Assembly (NCBI GenBank): GCA_021204605.1
Contig: JAJPZD010000137.1
Location: forward strand, 1 to 38,915
Length of the DNA: 38,915 bases
Source of the DNA: Prevotella sp.
Lineage (GTDB): Bacteria > Bacteroidota > Bacteroidia > Bacteroidales > Bacteroidaceae
Direction of reading: 5' to 3'
The notes under the pieces are model-generated. The model was not told the DNA's origin. It worked only from the letters and a program-made list of their open reading frames with translations, and searched no databases. The position numbers and the translations under genes are program-made. Positions within the stretch are counted from its first letter, which is position 1. Every line of letters starts with the position of its first letter. Of the stretch, positions 1 to 6,360 are shown in pieces.

Positions 1-5
1 AAATT

Positions 6-638
6 ATGAAAGTCAGAATTTTAATTATTTTGTTTTTATTGAATTGTTTCCTTGTAACAACACATGCCCAAACGCTCACAGATTCTGATAAAAAGGAAAT
101 AGAACAAAGAATCATAGAAAAAGTGAATGATTTTGTCTCTTATCTTCCAGAAATAGCCGCAAAAAGCAATAAAAAGAAAGAAGAAAGAGAGACTGCATCG
201 GAGTATATTGCAATAGCTTTAAAATTATTCATAGGTGAAGGTGAAAAATATCCCTATATAGACAATGCCGGAAACAAACGGTTGCATGATGAAGTTACAA
301 TGCAAACAACATCAAGGGGTAAGAAAAATCCCCCGCAACCTATGGTAAATTATTTAAATGGTCTTATGGCACTTCCATATCACAAAGTTAAAGTTGATAC
401 TTGCTATGCTGTTAGAATAAATAAGGAAATACATGAGGTGGGAGATGGATTATATACTGCAACAGCACTGTTTGTTCAATCATTCCGTGCATATAGAGAT
501 AATCGCCTTGTCTTAAACGATAAAGACCCTAAACAAGTTACAGTATATATTAAACGAGAAGTGATTAACGATTATAGTGGTAAGAGTGTATATTGGGTTA
601 TCAAATTAGGTGATATTCGTGTTACCTCAAATTATTAA
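6..638 (+). CDS. Secreted protein of unknown function
   Basis: I do not recognise this 210-residue protein. Residues 1-22 form a signal peptide: a basic start (MKVR), a hydrophobic core rich in I, L and F, and a likely signal peptidase I site before QT (THA-QT). The mature part begins with a charged helical stretch (about 25-80, many E and K) and ends in alternating polar/hydrophobic segments with a final WVIKLGDIRV strand. That ending recalls small NTF2-like secreted proteins, but this is only an impression. It is the first visible member of a co-directional run of seven exported-protein genes. The start lies only 5 bases from the window edge, so its promoter, and any earlier operon members, are outside view. 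Composition is AT-rich like the next six genes. Confidence 0.75.
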   Translation: MKVRILIILFLLNCFLVTTHAQTLTDSDKKEIEQRIIEKVNDFVSYLPEIAAKSNKKKEERETASEYIAIALKLFIGEGEKYPYIDNAGNKRLHDEVTMQTTSRGKKNPPQPMVNYLNGLMALPYHKVKVDTCYAVRINKEIHEVGDGLYTATALFVQSFRAYRDNRLVLNDKDPKQVTVYIKREVINDYSGKSVYWVIKLGDIRVTSNY

Positions 639-708
639 TTCATTACAGATAGATGTTATTTGTAAAAATGCATTGTTAAAGAAATCTGTAAAAAGTTATT
701 TTGACTAT

Positions 709-1515
709 ATGGGAAAAATAATTATAATATCATTATTTTTGGTTGTTACTTCTACAGTCAATGCCCAGACAGTTTTTTCAAATGTAAAAGACCAATATGA
801 CATGTTATTTGAGCAATGTGTGAAATCATGTGATGAATTTATGCAAAGGTTCAATGAGAAAGAATATTATCCTGACTTGAACAAAGATGACCCCAATTTA
901 GGTGAATATAATTTCATGTATTTGTTCAACAGTGATATGGTGAAAAATGTTGGTAAAGATACATTCCTCGATAGTATTTCGAATTTCTATGACACAGTGA
1001 AAAGTCATAACATAAAATTAGATTACAGAAGCAATAAATGGTTTGCCGAGGAAATTGTATGTTTTACTTATAAAAAGAAGTCTGTCATGTTGTCTCTAAT
1101 ATTACAGCCAGAGAAAACCCCAAAGGGACTGTATGGTTGGACTATTCGAGATGTCGGTGGAATGGGGCAGATAGGATTTGTGGATTCCATATCCCGTATG
1201 GTAATAAGTCCCGAACAGAATGAAGCTGAATTCAATGAGTTGGAATCATGTTTTAAATACAACGTCAAAGAGTTCTCTAAATTTCGCGGTTATAACATCC
1301 AATTAGATGCGCTAAGTTATTTTTTCGGACTTATAGAGTCAGAAACACTGAAATTTGTCAGTCGTGAATATACAAGGTTTCATTTCTATGATGTTCCTGG
1401 TTATATATTCACAGTTGATTTTTTTAATCGTGCAAAATCGAATAATGGCTGGTTGATTTCTGATTTCAGGAAGATGCCAGAAAAAGAGAAGAATATTTAT
1501 TTACATAAACTTTAA
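709..1515 (+). CDS. Secreted protein of unknown function
   Basis: This is a 268-residue unrecognised protein. The frame is open from 610, but the ATG at 709 is preferred because it begins directly with a signal peptide (MGKIIIISLFLVVTSTVNA, cut before QT); the upstream 33 codons would bury it. The mature part holds an early helical region with two cysteines (EQCVKSCDEF) and later beta-like segments, ending near GWLISDFRKM. It resembles the first gene in overall plan (signal peptide, helical start, strand-rich end with a W-x-I motif), but I see no clear alignment. The 70-base gap before it is the largest in this run. The stop codon (1513-1515) sits right at the apparent beginning of the next reading frame. 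Confidence 0.72.
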   Translation: MGKIIIISLFLVVTSTVNAQTVFSNVKDQYDMLFEQCVKSCDEFMQRFNEKEYYPDLNKDDPNLGEYNFMYLFNSDMVKNVGKDTFLDSISNFYDTVKSHNIKLDYRSNKWFAEEIVCFTYKKKSVMLSLILQPEKTPKGLYGWTIRDVGGMGQIGFVDSISRMVISPEQNEAEFNELESCFKYNVKEFSKFRGYNIQLDALSYFFGLIESETLKFVSREYTRFHFYDVPGYIFTVDFFNRAKSNNGWLISDFRKMPEKEKNIYLHKL

Positions 1516-1550
1516 GGAAAATCAAAAAATGTATAATAGCTTTAATCATC

Positions 1551-2294
1551 GTGTGTTTTTTTCAAAGCAATAGTGCTTTTTCACAGTCAAAAATAAAATT
1601 CAAAAACCATCATTTGATTTCTAATATTGAATTGGCATCAGGAAGTCCATATACATTTGCAGCATCAAGTATAATTACAGGATTAGCCAATTATTATCTC
1701 TTGAATGATGCGTTCTTTGAAAATTCATTTATATATGGTTTATATACAATGAATGTTGACGGATTGAAAGCGAGAACGATGAATCCTATGGGTATAACTG
1801 CAAGTGAGTTTTTCAATAATATTCAAGCTGGATATAAAATTGGTTATCAAACATATAATCCGGAATTTTTCAATTGTGGAATATACGCATCAGCAGATTA
1901 TAAATTAGACCAGTTTAAAATTGGCACAGATCATGATGATATGCAGAGACATCGTGCACAACGTATATTGGTCGGTGCTACGGCATTGGTATCGTTAGGT
2001 AGTATGGATAAACCTACGAGAATCATTATCGAGGCTGGATGCCGATATAGTATCGGTTTGTCGTATAAATCTCCTATGAGTGACGACAATAGTCAGTTGA
2101 ATAATGGGCTAATCAGTCATTTTGCTGTGAAGGTGGCAAGTCGAGGTATGTTGCAAGACATCGGTATATTTGCGGATATAAATCATTTTAATCTCTGGAA
2201 AGACTACAATCCAGGTCAAAAACTTAAAAATATCACATTAGGTTTTACATGGAAGATTACCCCACAACAAGCTGATAAACGATATCGTTATTAA
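1551..2294 (+). CDS. Probable outer-membrane beta-barrel protein, start codon uncertain
   Basis: The first standard start in this frame is a GTG at 1551, giving 247 residues, but it falls in the middle of a signal peptide. The in-frame codons just before it (from 1518) read KIKKCIIALIIVC, followed by FFQSNSAFSQ, a normal export signal with cleavage near AFS-QS. The codon where an ATG would be expected (1515-1517, overlapping the previous stop as in TAATG) is AGG. So either the start has mutated, a non-standard start is used, or there is a base error. The mature protein has many alternating aromatic/polar stretches (IIEAGCRYSIGLSYKS, DIGIFADINHFNLW, NITLGFTWKI) typical of a small barrel, although it does not end in a terminal aromatic residue. 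It shares the operon spacing of its neighbours. Confidence 0.6.
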   Translation: MCFFQSNSAFSQSKIKFKNHHLISNIELASGSPYTFAASSIITGLANYYLLNDAFFENSFIYGLYTMNVDGLKARTMNPMGITASEFFNNIQAGYKIGYQTYNPEFFNCGIYASADYKLDQFKIGTDHDDMQRHRAQRILVGATALVSLGSMDKPTRIIIEAGCRYSIGLSYKSPMSDDNSQLNNGLISHFAVKVASRGMLQDIGIFADINHFNLWKDYNPGQKLKNITLGFTWKITPQQADKRYRY

Positions 2295-2305
2295 AATATG
2301 TTCTT

Positions 2306-3151
2306 ATGAAAAAATATTATTTGTTTCTTCTAATTTTTGTATGTCAATCTTCATTTGCTATTACACCTGAATTAAATAAAGCGTGTGATATGGTTGAAGA
2401 CATATTTAGTAATTTAAAGGCTATATCTCAAAATGGAGAAAGCGCATCTAAGGCAAGGTTGAATCTTATCAAAGAAGATGGGAATCAATATTTTGCTCTT
2501 GTCACTGAAACGCCAGCCCCAAATGAGTTTGCCGAGCTTGGCATTGCGGAAGCAAATGATTACAAAGTGAATATTGCTACAACTACACATGTGACATTAT
2601 TTGCAAGTTTATTTAGCAGTCAGACGAGTAACAAATTTACATTTGACTATAAAGTAGATAGGGATAAGAGCCTTGAATTGTCAGTGCCTGAATTCAAGAA
2701 GGGAGAATCATCTCCAGAATTTGCCGGGATAGTTGTTCATAAGACTTATATGTGTAATGGGAAAACCCTATTGAATTTAGATGATACTTTAATAGTTGGA
2801 TTGCAATTGATGAAAGTGACAAATTGGGTAAATATATACAGTAAGGCACATACAAATATCAACCCTCTGTATTCTATTGAAGTTGATAAATCAAATGCCG
2901 CATTAGCTTATAATAGTAAGAAGTTTATAGAAGCCTATAGAATATATGGATCTATAATAAAAAGAAAGCCAAGTGACGGTGAATCCTATTATAGAATGGC
3001 AATAATGCTTTATAAAAAAGATGTTGATTTAAAACTTAGTAAAAAACAGAGGCAACAGTTGATTCTTGATTATTTGGACATGGCTATTGACCATGGTAGC
3101 TATTCTATCCGTACATGTGCTGGTAATATGAAATATTGGATTACGTGTTAG
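2306..3151 (+). CDS. Exported protein with C-terminal TPR-like segment
   Basis: The protein has 281 residues and starts with a clear signal peptide (MKKYYLFLLIFVCQSSFA, then ITPEL). The middle (about 35-190) is strand-rich and unrecognised. Residues about 195-250 look like one or two tetratricopeptide-type helical hairpins (LAYNSKKFIEAYRIYGSI, then GESYYRMAIMLYKK), a form often used to hold protein partners. The gene starts 11 bases after the barrel-like gene and ends 14 bases before the SEL1 gene, so co-transcription is likely. The name comes only from the visible pattern; there is no enzyme signature. Function could be as an adaptor for the nearby protease, which is inference. Confidence 0.68.
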   Translation: MKKYYLFLLIFVCQSSFAITPELNKACDMVEDIFSNLKAISQNGESASKARLNLIKEDGNQYFALVTETPAPNEFAELGIAEANDYKVNIATTTHVTLFASLFSSQTSNKFTFDYKVDRDKSLELSVPEFKKGESSPEFAGIVVHKTYMCNGKTLLNLDDTLIVGLQLMKVTNWVNIYSKAHTNINPLYSIEVDKSNAALAYNSKKFIEAYRIYGSIIKRKPSDGESYYRMAIMLYKKDVDLKLSKKQRQQLILDYLDMAIDHGSYSIRTCAGNMKYWITC

Positions 3152-3165
3152 ATAAAATATTCTTT

Positions 3166-3921
3166 ATGAAAAAATTTTTAATACTATTATCAATCATTGC
3201 TGTTTTTCCATTGTCTTTGTTAGCAGAGGATGATGCTACCATTACATGGATGAATTATAAAGAAGATGTTGAAGCGTCCACCCTAAACCTAAAATGGGCG
3301 ATAAAGGCAAAATCCCAAATTGTTGAAGTAACAATAACATTAAATGGGAATACAATAAAGGGGTTGAGTGCTGTGAATAATGACGGTTATGACATGATAC
3401 AATCTCGGACTGTAATATTGAAAAAGGGGGTAAATGACATAGAAATTGCAGTCAAGACTGTAAATGGTTTGACAATTTCTCAAAAATCAATAAAGTGTGG
3501 CAATGACAATGATGAAAATGAAGAGTCGTTGCAGAATTTGTTTGATGAAGCGTATAATGATAACCCCGAAGCCCAATATACGTTAGGGATGTATTATCTT
3601 GAAGGCAAGAATGGTGTAGAAAAGGATTTGTTTGAATCTTCACTCTGGTTCAAGAAATCATCTGAATTGGGCTATGCTAATTCACAATATGAATTTGCCA
3701 TATCACTAATGGAGGCAAGGGGAATATTAAAGGATATTCCATTTGCAATCTCATTATTGGAGGAGGCAAGCGAACAAAATAATCCTCAAGCCCTATTCAA
3801 ATTAGGACTATGTTATGAGAATGGCATAGGTGTGAGTAAAAACATAGACAAAGCAAAAGAATTATATAAAAGATGTCCATTGGATGAAGCTAAACAACGA
3901 CTAATAGATTTAGAAAAATAA
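3166..3921 (+). CDS. Exported Ig-like domain / SEL1-repeat protein
   Basis: The frame opens at 3136, but the ATG at 3166 begins a proper signal peptide (MKKFLILLSIIAVFPLSLLA-ED), giving 251 residues. Residues about 24-110 form a beta-sandwich-like domain (LNLKWAIKAKSQIVEVTITLNG, then KKGVNDIEIAVKT), similar to Ig-like modules attached to caspase-like and SEL1 proteins in Bacteroidota. Three SEL1/TPR-like repeats follow at about 134-168, 171-205 and 207-238, with the typical A-x-x-x-L-G-x-x-Y pattern (AQYTLGMYYLEG, ALFKLGLCYENGIGV). SEL1 repeats generally mediate protein-protein contacts. It lies six bases upstream of the C1A protease gene, so a role as a binding or scaffold partner of the protease is a reasonable inference, not shown. 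Confidence 0.8.
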   Translation: MKKFLILLSIIAVFPLSLLAEDDATITWMNYKEDVEASTLNLKWAIKAKSQIVEVTITLNGNTIKGLSAVNNDGYDMIQSRTVILKKGVNDIEIAVKTVNGLTISQKSIKCGNDNDENEESLQNLFDEAYNDNPEAQYTLGMYYLEGKNGVEKDLFESSLWFKKSSELGYANSQYEFAISLMEARGILKDIPFAISLLEEASEQNNPQALFKLGLCYENGIGVSKNIDKAKELYKRCPLDEAKQRLIDLEK

Positions 3922-3927
3922 GTTTGT

Positions 3928-5316
3928 ATGAAAAGAAATATTTTTATTATTATTTTAGCAGTCAATATCCTGTCTTGTATGGCGCAGGATTTTGAATATG
4001 GTATGGGATGTCTCCCAGAGCCACATCCGGAAAGTTTACCTGCACAAGCACAATTAATGACAAGAGATTATGACAACTTGCCATCAAGTTACTCATTAAA
4101 GAAATATTGTCCAACACCACAATCACAAGGTCAGTATGGCACTTGTACAAGTTGGGCAACCGCATACGCATTCCGTACTATCTTGGAATCTATAAGCCGT
4201 AATTGGACTGATAAGGATGAAATTACAAAAGAGGCTTTCTCGCCTTTGTTTATTTATGCCCAGATAAAAGACCCTTACGATTACAATTGTAGTAAAGGCA
4301 CGTTTGTCAGTGCCGCATTCAAGAGTTTAAAAAATATTGGGGCTGCAAAGAAAACTTTGTTTGATGTATATTGCGCAAGCAGAATTCCCGATGATGTAAT
4401 GGCAACAGCAGCTCCATATAAAATTGATGATTACAAAACGCTTTTTGTAAATTCTTTTATGACAGAGAGTGCTAAGATTCAGGTTGTGAAGAAGGCTCTA
4501 TGTAATAATCAACCTGTTGTGATAGCCATGAAGGTTTATCCATCTTTCAACAGCTGCAAGGATTTATGGGATGGGGATATGAAAGGGAATTGCGGATACC
4601 ATGCCATGTGTGTGGTTGGATATGATGATGATCAATATGGCGGGGCATTTTTGATTATGAACAGTTGGGGTCAGAATTGGGGGAACGGAGGATTTACATG
4701 GGTAAAATATAGTGACTTTTGTAGAACCGTTGACCAAGCATATACAGGAAATTTAGCATTATCCCCTTCACCTGTAGTAAAGAAAAACATATTAGGTGGA
4801 GAAATTGAATTGCAATTATCAACTGGAGCGACAATGGCGGCCATTCGTGATAAGAATGGAAATGATTTCAGTTACAATATACAAGGGACATATATGTCAG
4901 GAACACGTTTCAGACTATATCTCACGAATAAAGAGCCTGCTTATGTATATATCATAGGATACGATACCAAAGGAAATACAGATTTGATATTTCCACCAAA
5001 AGAAAACATTAGTCCTGTGTTGACATACAAGAATACGCATATTGCCATTCCTGATGAAAAATGGTATATAGAAATGGATGCTAATGAAGGAACTGATTAT
5101 TTGTGTGTGCTCTATTCAAAGAAAGAATTGAATATTTCAAATATAACGAAGAAAATTATGTCTGGAAATGGCAGCATACAAGATAGAATTAAAAGAGTCT
5201 TAGGTAGTTCTATTGCTTCGTCCTCCGAGATAAAGTATTCAGATAATGCCATGTCGTTTGATGCGGAAACAGAAGGAAGCGTTGTTCCACTTATTGCAAT
5301 ATTAAAACATAATTGA
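3928..5316 (+). CDS. Papain-family (C1A) cysteine protease with C-terminal DUF4384-like domain
   Basis: The protein has 462 residues. An export signal covers residues 1 to about 19; the sequence NILSC-MAQ allows either lipoprotein processing at Cys17 or signal peptidase I cleavage before Gln20. The papain-like domain spans about 50-275. Gln67 (SQGQYGTC) is the oxyanion-hole glutamine, six residues before catalytic Cys73 (GTCTSWA); His225 (GYHAMCVVGYD) and Asn245 (MNSWGQNWG) complete the site, so the protease should be active. No long propeptide is visible between the signal and the catalytic domain. Residues about 300-395 (RLYLTNKEPAYVYIIGYDTK, then LIFPP) match the pattern of DUF4384, a beta domain usually seen beside caspase, kinase or other effector domains. 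Substrate and site (surface or periplasm) are unknown. Confidence 0.88.
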   Translation: MKRNIFIIILAVNILSCMAQDFEYGMGCLPEPHPESLPAQAQLMTRDYDNLPSSYSLKKYCPTPQSQGQYGTCTSWATAYAFRTILESISRNWTDKDEITKEAFSPLFIYAQIKDPYDYNCSKGTFVSAAFKSLKNIGAAKKTLFDVYCASRIPDDVMATAAPYKIDDYKTLFVNSFMTESAKIQVVKKALCNNQPVVIAMKVYPSFNSCKDLWDGDMKGNCGYHAMCVVGYDDDQYGGAFLIMNSWGQNWGNGGFTWVKYSDFCRTVDQAYTGNLALSPSPVVKKNILGGEIELQLSTGATMAAIRDKNGNDFSYNIQGTYMSGTRFRLYLTNKEPAYVYIIGYDTKGNTDLIFPPKENISPVLTYKNTHIAIPDEKWYIEMDANEGTDYLCVLYSKKELNISNITKKIMSGNGSIQDRIKRVLGSSIASSSEIKYSDNAMSFDAETEGSVVPLIAILKHN

Positions 5317-5334
5317 GATTGAATGTTTCTTAAT

Positions 5335-6234
5335 ATGCGTAGAATTCTATTGATTCTGTTGATATTTACATCTGTTTTATGTATTGCTGACAATAAAGAT
5401 TCCTTAGATTATGAGACAGATTCCATTGAAACAAAAATAATCCTTGCTGATTTTACAGATTCGTTGAGTTATGCAGCCGGTCGGGCAAATGCGGCCAATG
5501 GAATCGTAGATTATATTAAATTTCAGCTTGATGTTGACATTTCCTATTTAGAAGATTTCATAAGAGGTTTTAAAGAAGCCATAAATAGAGTAGGGGATAA
5601 AAAAGAGGAAGCATATATTGCAGGACACAGGATGGCTCATGTGGTTAATGAACAAATGATACCTAATGTTGAAATGGAATTAAATGACACGGATATATTC
5701 AATAGAAGATTATTTATTGAAGGTTTCTTAAGTCATCTTGAACATAAAGACAGTTTGTTGAATGATTCAACGGCAGAATTATTTTATGAAACTTATGTAA
5801 ATGGGATACAAAACACACGAGTAGAAAAAACTCGTAAAACCGAAGAATTGTTCCTCAAAGAAAACGCTGAGAAGAAAGGAATAAAGGTTACTTCTTCCGG
5901 TTTGCAATATCGGGTAATAAAGAAAGGTAAAGGAGATAAGGCAAAAGCCAATGATAAAGTTACGGTTAAATATGTGGGACGCACAATAGATGGAAAAGTT
6001 TTTGATGATAGTGATAGGTATTCCCCTGAAGGGATTGAAGTCAATATAGACCAAACTATAAAAGGATGGTCAGAAGGGCTTCAATTGATGAATAAGGGTG
6101 CTATATACGAACTTTATATTCCGTATAATCTCGCATACGGCGAAAGTGGTGATGTGAATAATATTCCACCATACGCAACTCTAATTTATGAAATTGAACT
6201 ATTGGAAATAGAAAGAGAAAATGCAGATGAGTAA
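5335..6234 (+). CDS. FKBP-type peptidyl-prolyl cis-trans isomerase, exported
   Basis: The protein has 299 residues from the ATG at 5335, preferred over 5323 because MRRILLILLIFTSVLCIA is a standard export signal. Residues about 38-165 are helical and contain two FKBP_N-like stretches (SYAAGRANAANG, and YIAGHRMAHVV with FIEGFLSHL), as in Mip/FkpA-type dimerising foldases. A linker helix leads to the FKBP domain at about 187-292: Tyr213 (VKYVG), GKVFDDS, Trp245 in IKGWSEGLQ, and LAYGESG with IPPYATLIYEIELLEI. These match the family's active-site pocket, so isomerase activity is likely. As the last gene of the exported-protein run, it may help fold the protease or barrel encoded upstream. Prolyl isomerases are common in Bacteroidota, so its link to the operon rests on position. 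Confidence 0.88.
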   Translation: MRRILLILLIFTSVLCIADNKDSLDYETDSIETKIILADFTDSLSYAAGRANAANGIVDYIKFQLDVDISYLEDFIRGFKEAINRVGDKKEEAYIAGHRMAHVVNEQMIPNVEMELNDTDIFNRRLFIEGFLSHLEHKDSLLNDSTAELFYETYVNGIQNTRVEKTRKTEELFLKENAEKKGIKVTSSGLQYRVIKKGKGDKAKANDKVTVKYVGRTIDGKVFDDSDRYSPEGIEVNIDQTIKGWSEGLQLMNKGAIYELYIPYNLAYGESGDVNNIPPYATLIYEIELLEIERENADE

Positions 6235-6277
6235 AAAACTAATTGTTCCATTAAAACGTGATTTAAAACATAATTAT

Positions 6278-6285
6278 TAATTTTG
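6278..6285 (+). promoter_or_regulatory. Bacteroidota -7 promoter element upstream of the uvrA-like gene
   Basis: TAATTTTG matches the Bacteroidota sigma-ABfr -7 consensus TAnnTTTG, 75 bases before the start codon. I found no well-placed TTTG/TTG -33 element at about 19-21 bases upstream, so this is a moderate call. Confidence 0.42.
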
Positions 6286-6360
6286 CACCAAAGATAGATT
6301 CGCTTAGGTAAACTAATCAGTATTATGATAAATAGAAGATTAATGTAGTAAGGTAAGGTT

